64,000 nt of DNA from Siphonodentalium dalli (taxonomy: Eukaryota > Mollusca > Scaphopoda > Gadilida > Siphonodentaliidae). The translations under genes were made by a program, and so were the position numbers. Under the pieces are notes generated by a model. That model ran no database searches, was not told the origin of the DNA, and saw only the letters and a list, made by a program, of their open reading frames with translations. The DNA is taken from positions 19,718,991 through 19,782,990 of the forward strand of contig CP136061.1 of assembly GCA_032622095.1 (NCBI GenBank), given 5' to 3'. Shown here in pieces: positions 1 to 13,482 of the stretch. Every line of letters starts with the position of its first letter. Positions within the stretch are counted from its first letter, which is position 1.

Positions 1-500
1 TGCTGTCAGGATTATAATTCCAATGAGTAATATCCGATCGGATATTGTACGACTACTAAACTTTACATTATTGAGATTGATGTCTAGTTAAAATATTGTT
101 CCGGTCAGGTGATTTTGTTATTAGTTTTGATCGTTTTTCGACCTATAAATTGCCATTTTCGTCTTGTCCGGATAATTCCAGTTAATATCAACTAATCCCA
201 ACGATACCTTACATGCATGAGGAATATCCATCACATTGTTCAAGTCAGGTTTGAATATGGTTCAGGTCTGGTGATTTTTGTCGGAGCTATCGCCCTTTTT
301 CTACATAAACATATTATGATTGTTCGCATAATTATTTCTAAAAAAAAACCCGGGCAAATAAAGCCAACTTATTCGGGGGACGTGTGACCTAGTGGCCTTT
401 TATTTTACATAATTGTGTTGTGTCTGGCTAATATCTCCGCAAACGTGGAATTAAATGCGTAACGTAGGGACTGTCGATTTGGCATACTAAAATAACATAC
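1..500. other. Non-coding, nothing recognised
   Basis: Two loosely similar ~130-bp stretches (with ggtcaggtgattttgtta near 115 and ggtctggtgatttttgtc near 265) suggest an old duplication. No gene or element ends seen. Confidence 0.5.
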
Positions 501-574
501 TGCAACCTATGGGTTGCGCGTTGCATTTTAAACACCCTATGATCGAGTTTTGCTATTCTTCAGGTACCATGCAG

Positions 575-640
575 TGTGCATATTGTAATAAGCGGGAGCT
601 AACATTCGATAACATCAGCAGCCATCTCACCACCAAGCAC
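575..640 (+). other. Possible single C2H2 zinc-finger motif
   Basis: A frame opening at the ATG at 569 reads MQCAYCNKREL, then twelve residues after the second Cys there is HLTTKH. The spacing is C-X2-C-X12-H-X4-H, as in a classical C2H2 finger. The frame stops near 715. There is no support from a longer gene structure, and a single match of this kind can arise by chance. Confidence 0.25.
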
Positions 641-950
641 TGCTGTGAAGAACTCCGATACCATAAAAGATGTTTCCCTTCCGTGTGCAGAACCAACCCC
701 GGCTTTGATTTGTAAATCTTCCCACAAACGTCACAAACGTGGTCTGCTTCTGTGTGGTTGTTACTGTAGCACTTGACAGGGTTACCTGGCGTCTTGATTT
801 GTGAATTTTCAATTTGTATTTATATTTCGTTTTAAAACCGCAAATCTCACACGTAGTCTCGTTATCCACCTGGACAGACTCCACTGCGGGTGCTATCTCC
901 AATGAAGACATTTCGGACAGGATGAATACCGCATTCGAAAGTTGTCCCAT
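627..950 (-). pseudogene. C2H2 zinc-finger gene fragment, apparently frameshifted
   Basis: The minus-strand frame from 950 reads EMSSLEIAPAVESVQVDNE, then a partial finger TTCEICGFKTKYKYKLKIHK (851-795) whose second His is missing. A complete finger HVCDVCGKIYKSKPGLVLH followed by TEGKH lies at 741-670 in another frame. Two finger modules on one strand about 60 bp apart, in different frames, suggest a decayed multi-finger gene or a finger-bearing transposase remnant. The family cannot be named. Confidence 0.35.
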
Positions 951-2769
951 TTATATATCCACACAATACATGTGATCGGTGCTTTGCACGGACATCACGG
1001 TGTGGACATGTGGTGAGTTATCTGCGTGATTACTGAGCTGGATTGCCATCACAACCCCATGCAGTGCACGAATGATGTGGGGACTGGGGAGGCCATTGCT
1101 GATTAAATTATTGGCAGCTATGCACGTATTTTCACGCCCCAGTTTCGGCGAATTAAAAAAAATATGCTGTCGAAAAAATGACCCCACCCCTCCCTACACC
1201 GCCGCGCTCCATATAAAGATCATTTGGACAACACTATTAACATTTGTGGTCGCTGCTATCCATCTGGTGAAATACGTCGCAATGTCAAAAAATCTGTTAC
1301 TTGTCCTTTCAGAATAACCCCATGTAAATTCAAGAATCAAACTACATTAATCTACATGTATGTCTAATTTTAAAAACAGACATTTGTTCAGGGTGCAACG
1401 GACATGCCCGTTTTACAACTGCAGAATAGTTGCATTGCTGACCCCGTGCACCTCCTTGAGGGATCCATAAGCCCATATCTCCAGGAATTATAGACACAAT
1501 TTATAGAATGAAATATTTACAAATGAATATTTATATATAGATGAATATTGTTCATGTTCACAAGTTTATGATCAGAATTAAAATTTATTGGAAAAAAAAA
1601 CAACAATATTTGTTATTATTTGAACAAATGGGAACCAAGATGATGAATTGATGCATATATTAGTTGAACAGCTTCTATAATATAAAGGAAAACACTATAC
1701 TTAAATTAAAATGTTAATTGAAAGCAAAGAAATATGTAACCCATGCAGAAGGGCAATTACCACCGTCCCTATTTGAATATTATACGGGCTCCGGGGGAAC
1801 TGGGGCATCGTGGAAGGTCTTCTTAAGTTGCAAACTATTTTGCCCTGACCCCTTTTGTATATTATAGATATACAACTAATTTCAAGTCAAGCTGGAGCAA
1901 TTGATCTCCTTACAAAACCATACATGTCTTCGTTTAGGGTGGATACACACATGCATGTAATCTCTGTAAGTATCGTGTATTTGGCGTTTTACATGGATCA
2001 TACAGACCATGTAATATGTGTCTGCTGATAACCCAATCATTGCGGCTATGTTTGACCACAGTGAGTAACGCTCTGAACGTGTCATTTCTAACACCAGAGG
2101 GCGCTTATTTTCGACGCTGTCAAAGTTTATGTTCTTGCGGCAAAGGTTCGAATCCGAAATGTCGTTGACTGGACGAAGTCGTCAGGCCGCTTAAAATAAT
2201 TGTTCGCGCGATAACCCAATGTTGGACGTTCTGTTTAAATCATTGTCAGTCTTCTCTTGGTTGTATACCAGTGATGGTCCCAGGATTTCCACAATGCAGA
2301 GGCTATATTATACCGGAAGCTACCGGACTGACCATTACATATTTCATCGACCGGAGGGGGTCATGCAGCAACATGAGGCCTACCCCCCTGAAGCCATATC
2401 TGCCGTGCCTGTTTGCTACGAGTGATTAATCTCATATGCAGCAATTGATGCTATTCATATAATTATATTTACATACACCTGATATCTCCTCCGATTTACC
2501 CATAGCGTTACGGTAGACACGCCCCCTTATTCAATGCGTTCATAAACCAATAAACGTAACGTGACGTCACTTTCAATGTCGTTCATGGGTTTATGAACAC
2601 ATTGGTCCCGGAAATCACCGGGGGTTGTCGGACATTACCGACTGCTTGAGTATCTTGAGCCAAGGATTTGATAGCAAACAATATGTAATCGAGGTTCACG
2701 ATTGGATGGCTAGTGGCATCTAATCGCGAGCTCGGTGGCACGAGATGTTCGATTGGCTATCAGAATCCC
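951..2769. other. Non-coding, nothing firmly recognised
   Basis: Several open frames of 60-80 codons overlap on both strands and look fortuitous. A small inverted repeat (gttcataaacc / gggtttatgaac) surrounds a tgacgtca word at 2538-2600. A tRNA-B-box-like ggttcgaatcc lies at 2143-2160 without other tRNA features. Confidence 0.5.
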
Positions 2770-2960
2770 ATAATATGTCAAATATAGCGAATTATCGAAA
2801 TATGAAATACAACGAAAAGGCGAAATATGAAAATACAGCGAAATAGCACGAACAATCGAAATAAGAAAATACAGCGAAATAGGGCGAAATATAGAGCGAA
2901 ATAGGAAATTATTTTAATAAACGAAATAACGGAGATATTTGAAAAAGGTTTTTTGACGAA
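2770..2960. repeat. Degenerate cgaaata-rich tandem repeat
   Basis: Loose repetition of gcgaaatatgaaaatacagc-type words, about 20 bp each, with no regular array. Confidence 0.7.
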
Positions 2961-3020
2961 ATAACGGACATATTTGGAGAAGTGTTTTAAAGAGCGTAAG
3001 TATATAAATATAAATAATAA

Positions 3021-3156
3021 ACGGCGGATTCAACGTGGTCATGGGTTTTGACCGCGATAAAAAATCAGTAAACTCCGCATGAACCCCTTCGGGGTTCATG
3101 CAGTTTGATGAATTTTTCTCGCGGTCAAAATCCCATGACCACATTGAAACCGCCGT
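3021..3156. mobile_element. 136-bp hairpin MITE
   Basis: Arms begin acggcggattcaacgtggtc and mirror at the right end (gaccacattgaaaccgccgt) around ccccttcgggg. Arms of about 65 bp with some mismatches. A fragment of the same sequence (cgcggtcaaaacccata) recurs near 32250. Confidence 0.8.
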
Positions 3157-4300
3157 TCATTTCTTATATGAACATATTATTACAGCTTTAAATTTGAAGG
3201 TATACAGAAGGTGGTGTTGCTGCATGTGTGTCTTCATTCGGGAAAAGGGTTGTCCAGCTACGAGTCCACAACTACGTCATCTTTCCTCTCTTGTGGTATA
3301 TACACACAATTTACAACTATGGAATATTTAAGTAAAACATTATGTTGTACATTCTTGCCCAGATAATCCCGGCCGATACATTCAACTAAATCCCTTAGTT
3401 ATTCGAAACTTTCGAGAACCAGCCCCCTCCCCCAATCATGGATTATAGTCCAAAATGTGATAATTCAAGCCTGTACAGGCTAAAATGGTGACAGTTAGGA
3501 ACTTGTTCATCCTTTGGCCTGAGAAACATATACTGCTCTGTAAATTATGGGTTAAAATGGGGGGGGGGGGGGGGGAGGGTGACTCTTTTTTCTTTCAACG
3601 TTGTACCTGCATTAATGTTTTTGGCGCTGTAATGGATATATGCAAAGAAATCCCAATTGAAAGTTATCACACGAGCTCGCCCTCAAATTATCCGAGCAAT
3701 CTCAACAAACTGGTATTGTCTGTCTTAATGTTCCAATGCCTGTAATCAAGGCATGATAGCACCATATCGGATTGTTAAAATTTTAACTGAGGCCATGCAT
3801 GCATAGGCTAAATCACTTTATAACATGGAATTCATCATGTATGAGTTAGTTGATTGCCATGTGTATTAATATAGCACTTCCAAAATGTGGAGCCAGAAAG
3901 CCGTTCGGGTTCTGCTGGACGAGATCAAATTGGGAGTCAGTGTGTGGGGCATTAAACACTCATGTATCAGAATCGTCCTAAAATAGCTTCAAAAGTCTAC
4001 ACATTTATTTTTATTTTGGATGACCCTGTTTCCAAGAAATGACGAGAAACAAATCAAGTATAAAATCGACAGACTCAAATCCACTTTTCGAAATGAACTA
4101 AAACTCGTGAAAAACAGCAACATATATCAGACAGGATTTATTCATTTCGGCACCCATGAAAAAAGACATGTTTATGACTGGCCTGAAATCTCTTGATAAC
4201 AGTTAGTTTGATTTTGGCTTATAACTACTCACCGGTCTCGCCTGTTGAAATGGAACTATCGCGCGCAGGCGATTAATGCTATCAATGATTGGTGTGACCA

Positions 4301-4322
4301 TGTAAAATACATGTATTTTACA
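4301..4322. repeat. Perfect 22-bp palindrome
   Basis: The word tgtaaaatac and its exact reverse complement meet at a central catg. It lies in a segment (about 4240-4400) with inverted similarity to 1930-2090 (ttacatgcatgtgtgtatcc in both), perhaps the ends of an old element. Confidence 0.6.
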
Positions 4323-4770
4323 TACATACATTACATGCATGTGTGTATCCACCCTAAGCATGTTTCGTTGTAGCGAGCGCATAGTAACTGCAGGTATCGG
4401 ACAAGTTATTTTACCATTGATGTTGTCCGTCAATCGTATTTATTTGTTCATCTTTATCGCAAAAAAAACCCCAGTATATGTCGATTTCTGGGCTACCGAT
4501 TTGTTTCTTTCTGGCTTGCGATAGCGCCAATTCGCACGACAGTAAATATATTGTAATTTGTAATTCGCCGTACACTAGCACCTGACGTTTGAGTCTGATT
4601 GTGTGCGGATGCGCTGACAATTTCCATACAAATTCCCACCCGTTCTTCGTTGGTACAATCTCTTCAGGTACACATTGATGACTCAAGAAAATTGGAGAGA
4701 GCGTATTAAATAAGAGACATTTTAGCTCTCATTATTGATATTTCCCCGTACATGCAGGAACACGCTATCA

Positions 4771-4804
4771 TTGAACAGTACTCCGTGTGCGTTGTACTGT
4801 TCAA
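4771..4804. repeat. Small perfect hairpin
   Basis: An 11-bp stem (ttgaacagtac / gtactgttcaa) closes a 12-nt loop. No gene context indicates a function. Confidence 0.5.
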
Positions 4805-5199
4805 CTCGTCATCGATAATCAAACAAGTTCATTGTATAGCGAACGCAGTCAATGAGAAACTTTGTCAAAATTATTACGCATTATAAATTAATTTGATAGA
4901 TTTCTAACGGTGGTATACTGTCAAGAGGACAAAATTGGTAAAATTCCTGCATAATATCCGGTGTCGTATATACACAGTGACAACAAGAACATGGATATGG
5001 CATTCGATTTCAACCTATCAGGTCACTCCAACACAGATATGTTTTATAGAGTGATAAAGCTAATTAAGCCCAACTATTGTCAGACAGACGCACCATAGCT
5101 GTTAAATATATCATAGTTACGAAAATAAGTACACGAAAATAAGTACATGAACATCATAATAACTCTATTTATCTACTTATTACATTGGAACGTGAGCCA

Positions 5200-6540
5200 T
5201 ACATATTATGTTGATGTGTTAGCTTCATATTAAAAGGTCATGTGATCATTGAGATTAGAGACCAATCAATACCTGAAAATATATACAAGTGAGGGGTGTA
5301 TATATCTGGATATTAAATATGATTGATAATGGTTGGATATAAAATAGTTTAATGCAGAATTATCAGATAACTAGAGGTGAGATATGAGAATGGTCAGATT
5401 GAAAATATTAGTCATAACATTGGATAGCATACGTTATGTCTATGGTTAATTTTATTCTAAGCTGATCATTGGAAAGATACAATGTCTGTAAACAGCGGAA
5501 ATATTATTAAAGGTAGGGTTAATATTTTGAAAACCATTCAATCGATAACAAAAAATCTATACAGGTGAAGAATGTGGCATGATTAACCTGGATGAGATTA
5601 TAAAAGAGATTGGGTGAACAATATTTGACCACCATATTGTTGGCCATGTACTATCTATCTAGTGTCCAGCTACAAATAATTCAAACCTATAATTCACATG
5701 TTCTGTGTTATAATATTTTCTCTTCAAATTCACAGTGGCGAACATGTATTAATTACCTTATCAGTTACTTGAATACTTGAATTAAAAAGGGTCATAACTG
5801 TTAAATACATCGGATCAAACCCATATTCGAACCTGATCTGTATTTTGGGGTGATGACCACATATACCAAATTTGGCGTCGATCAGATGAAACATGTTTGA
5901 GTCATCGCAGCTTGGACGAATTCTAAGTAAAAACAAGAGTGGAAATGGTTAACTAAACAAGACCAAAATCCATACAGGTGGAGAACGTGCTAAGAAAAAA
6001 CCAAGGTAAGAAATATGAGGCAGATCCGAAGAAAACTTTTTGACTTATTGCATCAGATAGCATTATTTGTGTGCAAGGTTAATTATTTTCTAAACCTTTC
6101 AACCAGTCGATACCAAAACTATACAGTTGAGGGGGTGTCATCATAAACCTAAATATAAAATGTAAAAACAATCGGACAAATAATACTCAAGTTATAGCAT
6201 CGGATAGCACATGTCCATGTACGGATGCAAAGGGTTAATAATTCTAAACCGATCAACCGATCGATACCAAAACTATACAGGTGAGAGGTGTGTCATCATA
6301 AACATGCACATACAAGTTGAACATAATACGATAAAAAATACTTGAGTAATCGTGTCGGATAGCAAGTGTCTACGGACAGACAGACGGGCACATGGTCAGA
6401 CAGACGGACGGACGGATGGTTGATCCGGACGCCGGCATTATGTGTACAATACATGGTATGGGTACACATAAATATGCCAACGTAAATGGGCCTTAATATG
6501 CAAGCCATTATGATGAACATTCATACCACCGATAACTCAT
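5200..6540. repeat. Degenerate repeat region with CGGA/CAGA-rich tail
   Basis: Loosely repeated modules contain aactatacaggtgag(a/g)ggtg and atcggatagca, ending in acagacagacgg and a short palindromic tail (tatgggtacacataaat). The tail resembles 31790-31945. It looks like an old dispersed element family. No coding frame recognised. Confidence 0.6.
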
Positions 6541-6639
6541 ATAAGTAAGTCATGCTTTATTCTCAGCCATAGTTCATGATAAAACGTATATACAAATGAG
6601 AGCTTCCCGGTGATTTGTTCCGAATATTGGAACTTGCAG

Positions 6640-7005
6640 TAATTACATTAAATGACCGCCGTCCAAATAGGGGACCCACGCCATTAATTTTCTCGACCCT
6701 TTTACCGAATTATATCAAACCAATGGTGATGTAGGGTAGCCCCCAAATACAACCACACACCTCACTCGATCCAAATGGGTCGCCGTCCGGGGTGGTGTTC
6801 AAACAGGGGTTCGACCCATGCCATTTCTCGGCCCTTGGACGATTTAAATCAAACAAATGATGTAGGGTGCCAAATACACCCTCAATATTCACTTGTAATA
6901 TTCACTCCACACACCCCGCCCAGATCCAACATGGCCGCCGTCCAGACGTGTTCAAATAGGGGACCATGGTCTTTCTCGACCCCTTAACCGATTTCTCAAT
7001 CTGGA
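6640..7005. repeat. ~140-bp diverged tandem triplication
   Basis: Three loosely related copies contain gccgtcc(a), caaataggggac, cat(g)gtctttctcgacccc and accgattt words. Degenerate; no open frame of note. Confidence 0.55.
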
Positions 7006-8946
7006 GGTCAAATATACAAAGAGCGTTATAAAAGTTATGCCATTGGCTACACCACGTACCTTAAAAGTGAATCATTCAACAACGAATTCAACGGGATCCT
7101 ACGGAATAGCCATTTTATAAAGAATCTCACAAGTTCAAAACATGAGTATCAAAATGATGCAACGCGTGTTTCGAAATTCGCACCGCCAGTGTTGATAAAG
7201 TGTATATAGTATAAAGTTACTCGGGTTTTATTATCCACGAGCTTTATTATATTTTGCAAGCCAAGTGGATCGGTCCAAAGGTTAAAAATAACCGTATTTA
7301 CGTTAATATGCATGTGTGCTTTCCGGGGCCCAGGCGGTGTGATTAAGTTGTAGATTTATGTTATTTATGTGTGTTGACATGATCGGTATGCGTCCGTTCA
7401 TGAATTAAATGGGCATGCATGGATGGTTCTAAGAAAGGTCGATAAATACACAAACAGATCTAAATGCTTGGGCTGATTCCACATGAAATATGCTGCGATA
7501 TTCACAGTGAACACCCTTGAAATAGGAATTGTCCTGTTTCGGGTTAGTGCTGCTGAATGTGTTATTGTACTCACGGAAGCTATATAAATCACGACGTAGT
7601 CGTGTGTTTGTTTAATTACTTTTTGACCGATGTAACCAGTTAACAGCCACTGTGATTGACGCATGCATATTAAGGGTGTGACTAATTACCGCCCGGGCGC
7701 CCCCATGAGCCCGTGGACACTATATATCGACGTTATAAGGTAGCGACATGCAACATGAGGACAACCTCAGGGGGAACTGCGGGACACAACGTACCGGGGG
7801 GTGGTGGGGGTACCTAGGCGTCAAACATTTACAAGTATTTCCTTATTCATTTAGGGGGGGGGGGGGCGTTGTCGGAAAAAATTAGCATGTAATTTTTTTC
7901 CAAATATGTATTTTCAGACTCACAACTTCAATTTTCTCTCATTTTATAGAATATGGATTAACCTTAATATCCAAATCATATTTACATGAGTAGTACAATC
8001 CACCTAAAACAATTTTGGATAACCACTGTCTTGGTTTACATGTGATTGACCCCATTAACCCTCTTAATAATGCCGACTATGTCAGTGTCTACCAGTCGAA
8101 TGCAGAATTCTACCCTGCGATCGCTTATCTGGCAAATTTTTACTGCAGAACTATCCCATGTATTAAACAATTTCTCCTCCAATGGTATCAGAAAACAGTT
8201 ATATGCTGGTATCTCACTCATCTCATTTGCATCTTTTTCAAAGTCGAGGTAATGACTAGTTGTCATTTTTTTAAAGTGCATACAAAGCGTTGCGATCACC
8301 AACATACATGTTTGTACATGTCATGACATCACGAGGTACAAATCTGCGTTATACTGGTAGACAATGACCATTTTAGTGAATTGTATGCTCCGGTATTTTT
8401 TTCGGTTCCGGTCAAACCGAGTTGTTGTCCGGCTGGGGTAGATTTGATTTTTTTTTTCTGGGGGGGGGGGGGGGGGGGGGCAAATGGTCAGTGGAAACAA
8501 ACTGCACACTATACCGGCATACATCAAAGGCAGCGCACAACTGACGTCGGCAGAAATACTTTCGCGACAGTGTGTATATATATTTGTTTATGTATTTGGC
8601 TTTGAAACTATACCGGGATATGGAGTGCAATGGGTGTATGTAGGTCCATTATTTGGAACAAACGCACAAAATATATAAACATCGGAATCAGAATCGGAAA
8701 TCGGCTGATTGTGCCTCCAGTTATCGGTCCGATGGGCTTTTTCATTATCGGAACATCACTAATAATGAAGCCATTGATAATTGGATGGTGTATCACAATT
8801 CCACAATGATTTCTTGTATTTTGCATTTTGAAGAAGCCGAATGTGTCCAAGTATTTAAGAGATAAGGTTGGAGCGGGGACAACTAAACGGAAAAGAAATG
8901 CCAAAGACAACTTCGATTCCGAAAATTCCCAGTATATACCCAGAAT
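7006..8946. other. Non-coding, two poly-G runs
   Basis: Long G runs lie at about 7857-7866 and 8460-8480. Open frames at 8015-8630 overlap each other on both strands. No supported gene. Confidence 0.5.
8036..8305 (-). other. Unrecognised open frame, 89 codons
   Basis: The frame begins MLVIATLCMHFKKM and later reads LDFEKDANEMSEIPAYNC and ICQISDRRVEFCIRLVD. Its composition is protein-like and acidic in the middle, but no family is recognised, no neighbouring exon was found and the opposite strand is also open. It is listed only because it is the least repeat-like open frame in the intergenic part. Confidence 0.15.
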
Positions 8947-11116
8947 AAATTTAAGTTAACTATAGGTTGAAGCCCTATAAATTCCCAGTATATATCCAGA
9001 ATAAATTTAAGTTAACTATAGGTTGAAGCCCTATAAATTTAAGTTAACTATAGGTTGAAGCCCTATAAATTTAAGTTAACTATAGGTTGAAGCCCTATAA
9101 ATTTAAGTTAACTATAGGTTGAAGCCCTATAAATTTAAGTTAACTATAGGTTGAAGCCCTATAAATTTAAGTTAACTATAAGTTGAAGCCCTATAAATTT
9201 AAGTTAACTATAGGTTGAAGCCCTATAAATTTAAGTTAACTATAGGTTGAAGCCCTATAAATTTAAGTTAACTATAGGTTGAAGCCCTATAAATTTAAGT
9301 TAACTATAAGTTGAAGCCCTATAAATTTAAGTTAACTATAGGTTGAAGCCCTATAAATTTAAGTTAACTATAGGTTGAAGCCCTATAAATTTAAGTTAAC
9401 TATAGGTTGAAGCCCTATAAATTTAAGTTAACTATAGGTTGAAGCCCTATAAATTTAAGTTAACTATAAGTTGAAGCCCTATAAATTTAAGTTAACTATA
9501 GGTTGAAGCCCTATAAATTTAAGTTAACTATAAGTTGAAGCCCTATAAATTTAAGTTAACTATAGGTTGAAGCCCTATAAATTTAAGTTAACTATAGGTT
9601 GAAGCCCTATAAATTTAAGTTAACTATAGGTTGAAGCCCTATAAATTTAAGTTAACTATAGGTTGAAGCCCTATAAATTTAAGTTAACTATAAGTTGAAG
9701 CCCTATAAATTTAAGTTAACTATAAGTTGAAGCCCTATAAATTTAAGTTAACTATAAGTTGAAGCCCTATAAATTTAAGTTAACTATAGGTTGAAGCCCT
9801 ATAAATTTAAGTTAACTATAAGTTGAAGCCCTATAAATTTAAGTTAACTATAAGTTGAAGCCCTATAAATTTAAGTTAACTATAAGTTGAAGCCCTATAA
9901 ATTTAAGTTAACTATAGGTTGAAGCCCTATAAATTTAAGTTAACTATAAGTTGAAGCCCTATAAATTTAAGTTAACTATAGGTTGAAGCCCTATAAATTT
10001 AAGTTAACTATAAGTTGAAGCCCTATAAATTTAAGTTAACTATAGGTTGAAGCCCTATAAATTTAAGTTAACTATAGGTTGAAGCCCTATAAATTTAAGT
10101 TAACTATAAGTTGAAGCCCTATAAATTCCCAGTATATACCCAGAATAAATTTAAGTTAACTATAGGTTGAAGCCCTATAAATTTAAGTTAACTATAGGTT
10201 GAAGCCCTATAAATTTAAGTTAACTATAGGTTGAAGCCCTATAAATTTAAGTTAACTATAAGTTGAAGCCCTATAAATTTAAGTTAACTATAGGTTGAAG
10301 CCCTATAAATTTAAGTTAACTATAGGTTGAAGCCCTATAAATTTAAGTTAACTATAGGTTGAAGCCCTATAAATTTAAGTTAACTATAAGTTGAAGCCCT
10401 ATAAATGAATGGGTCCCAGTACCCCTGAGTACCCAGAATAAATTTAAGTTAATTATAAGTTGAAGCCCTATAAATGAATGGGTCCCAGTACCCCTGAGTA
10501 CCCAGAATAAATTTAAGTTAACTATAGGTTGAAGCCCTATAAATTTAAGTTAACTATAGGTTGAAGCCCTATAAATTTAAGTTAACTATAGGTTGAAGCC
10601 CTATAAATTTAAGTTAACTATAGGTTGAAGCCTTATAAATTTAAGTTAACTATAGGTTGAAGCCCTATAAATTTAAGTTAACTATAGGTTGAAGCCCTAT
10701 AAATTTAAGTTAACTATAGGTTGAAGCCCTATAAATTTAAGTTAACTATAAGTTGAAGCCCTATAAATTTAAGTTAACTATAAGTTGAAGCCCTATAAAT
10801 TTAAGTTAACTATAAGTTGAAGCCCTATAAATTTAAGTTAACTATAGGTTGAAGCCCTATAAATTTAAGTTAACTATAGGTTGAAGCCCTATAAATTTAA
10901 GTTAACTATAGGTTGAAGCCCTATAAATTTAAGTTAACTATAAGTTGAAGCCCTATAAATTAGTACCCCTGAGTACCCAGAATAAATTTAAGTTAACTAT
11001 AAGTTGAAGCCCTATAAATTTAAGTTAACTATAAGTTGAAGCCCTATAAATTTAAGTTAACTATAAGTTGAAGCCCTATAAATTTAAGTTAACTATAAGT
11101 TGAAGCCCTATAAATT
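8947..11116. repeat. 32-bp satellite array I
   Basis: About 65 head-to-tail units of 32 bp, each with taagttaactata then (g/a)gttgaagccctataaa. Units alternate irregularly between taggttg and taagttg variants. Short interruptions (cccagtatatacccagaat or gggtcccagtacccctgag) occur near the start and near 10123, 10405, 10480 and 10960. The right junction is the same as that of array II. Confidence 0.97.
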
Positions 11117-11472
11117 AATGGATCCCCAAACAGTCTGGGATAGGTTCTTAATTTGTTTTTTTTCTCTTTCAGGTCATTCGAGATTTATATCAAGGCGAAC
11201 ACCGTGGACTTCCAAAAACTATCAGGTCCCCACGTTTTCAGAGTTTTGTAGCTTTCGACCAGGAACCAGTCTATTCAACGAGATACATCGAGTGCGCGCA
11301 AATAAACAGACACGAGAATCGCAAAAACAATGACAGACGACAGCTAGATAGCAATTTTCATTCACTAAGCATTTATTTTCAACTTTTGAGACGAAATTTA
11401 TACATTAAAATGTACTTTTACTTCAATGAATTAGAAATATAAACAGTTTTTGTCGAAATTCGCGCGATAGAC

Positions 11473-13482
11473 CGGTCCTACTAAACAACGAACACAAACG
11501 AACATAAACGAACACAGGTCTAAACAGCGGAATAGAAGGGTGAAATTTGGTTTGTGGGTGCGTGTGGGTCCATTATATGTGTATGTGGTGTTATTTCCAA
11601 CTTTGATGACTTATTTTTCGAGTTATAAGCATTATTTGAATGCAAAGCTACTAAACAACGAACACAAAAGAACATGAGATTAGCCGTATTGCAAAGGTGT
11701 TAATAAAGGTGTTAATTAACTACCGCCTTCTCTATGGCTTATACTCTGTCTCTTTGTCACTGAGTTGTTTTGACATAGTTAGTTTGTCTTATTATTACTT
11801 CGTTTAACTTCCCTGGCATCACACTGCTCTTTCAGTAGAGCTTCAGGTACTAGAATCAAAGTTTGTTTTATATACAATCGAATATTTATATATTATTTTA
11901 CACTGACTCAGCCCCGGCGGAACGCTGGGCAGAGTTTGTTCTCCTTGAAGTCAGTGCATGGATGAAAATGGCTCCAGCAAAATGTTGCATTATTTAAATC
12001 ATTAAAATCAAGTAATGCACTTATTTGATAGAATCCAAGAAGTCTATATGTTATTTTATCACATGCTTAGCACTATTTTCCTATGTAATATTCGAGCGTA
12101 ATAGACACGTGTAATATCGTTGCGTGCAATGACGTCACGCTGCTCTTTGGGACAAAGTTCTCTGTCTGTTAATTATTGTTGTTTTCGATAAAAATTTAAG
12201 CGATTATATGACCATGTGATAAAAGTATCTCAAACTCGTTCTATTTTATACGTAATTTATCAACCTCGTCCACTAAATTCTATTTGAGCCTCGGTGAACC
12301 TCGGTTCAAATCGATTAAAGGCACGTGAGGCCTTAGTTGTCGAAAATATTCATATTTGTTCAATCACCGTAACAGAAAAAACATTAAAACGCATACAGTT
12401 TCGTTTATCGTGTAAACAGCATGCTATCATAAAGACCTACTATATATTACCTAAGCAAGAGTCTGGTTGTGTTGTAAACGCTCTTTATTAGTTCCATATC
12501 AGAAAATTCAGCAACAAAGAACGCTCTTTATGTTTACCATCATAATATAAGTTTTACAAACACCAGGAAAGTAACTTTTATGCTTTTGTTTACACAATGG
12601 TCAAACATATGAAATAACATACTGTTATGCGATATTTCTTATTCGTATACGGACAAAATCTGTCTACATTTTCTTTTTGTGTCGGTTTTTGACCGTTGGA
12701 AAATTTTCACAGCATATACCCACTGCCAAGGACTCCCGCACCTTTAATGCTTTCATAATTGTTATATGTCCAACATTTCGGAATTGTTGAATTTTGTTTT
12801 TCTAGCATTGAAAACTTTCGTCTTTAGTCTTTCCATAAATGTAAGGTATCGTCTGTTGTCACATATATTTGTCAATTATGTCTGTCTGTATTTCGTCATA
12901 AATTATTTTGTTTTCTATTGTTACCAAGCCGCTCTCGCTATTGAATACTTTTCCATCTTATTGACAGTTTGATCACTGTCTGTTTTACTTAAATTACGAT
13001 TGAGATTTTCCTTAAGATGCCTGGTATGCGTGTATCAGGAAAGCAAGAAAATATATATAGTCATCTCAGAGACTGACAACCATGACTCACTCACATTCAC
13101 TCAAATGTTTTGTTAGCTATGCATTAAAACGCCGACCTCTGATGTTTCCCCGTGTTTTTATTGCCATCAGTGATAAAATTGACAATCATCTTGCAGTAAA
13201 AACAAGGAGACAGAGTAAGCCGTAGTTAATTAACACCTGCACGGTAGCCTCTGCACTGCCGCTAATCTTATGTTCGTTTGTGTTCGTTGTTTAGTAGTTT
13301 TGTATTCAAATAATGCTAATAACTCAAAAAATAAATCATCAAAGTTGGAAATAACACCACATACACATAGAATGGACCCACGCGCACCCACAAACCAAAT
13401 TTCACCCTTCTACTCGCTTTTTGGACCTGTGTTCGTTTATGTTCGTTTGTGTTAGTTTGTGTTCCGTTGTTTAGTAGGACCC
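11473..13482. mobile_element. 2.0-kb element with long inverted repeats and perfect 8-bp TSD (cgatagac)
   Basis: Outer ends read CGGTCCTACTAAACAACG and, on the other strand, GGGTCCTACTAAACAACG. Inverted similarity continues inward for about 290 bp. The 8-bp duplication cgatagac lies at 11465-11472 and 13483-13490. The paralogous block at 25536-25543 has a single copy, the empty site. No transposase frame is seen, so it is non-autonomous. An 8-bp duplication suits hAT, P, Merlin or related groups; the ends do not let me choose. Confidence 0.88.
12319..12743. mobile_element. TTAA-flanked MITE, family C, copy 1
   Basis: Flanked by TTAA at 12315-12318 and 12744-12747, with ends AGGCACGTGAGGCC and ...CCCGCACCT. 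It is inside the 2.0-kb CGGTCCT element. It shares agaaaaaacattaaaacgca and cgctctttattagttccata with the copy at 58299-58791. Confidence 0.8.

Larger units (their letters stand above)
3157..5199. other. Non-coding apart from small palindromes
   Basis: AT-rich sequence with a G run near 3561. Apart from the separately listed palindromes, no repeats or genes are recognised. Confidence 0.5.

Noticed and set aside
2143-2160. tRNA gene or tRNA-derived SINE (ggttcgaatcc word)
   Set aside because: Matches a B box only. No A box at the right distance, no acceptor stem and no cloverleaf could be formed.
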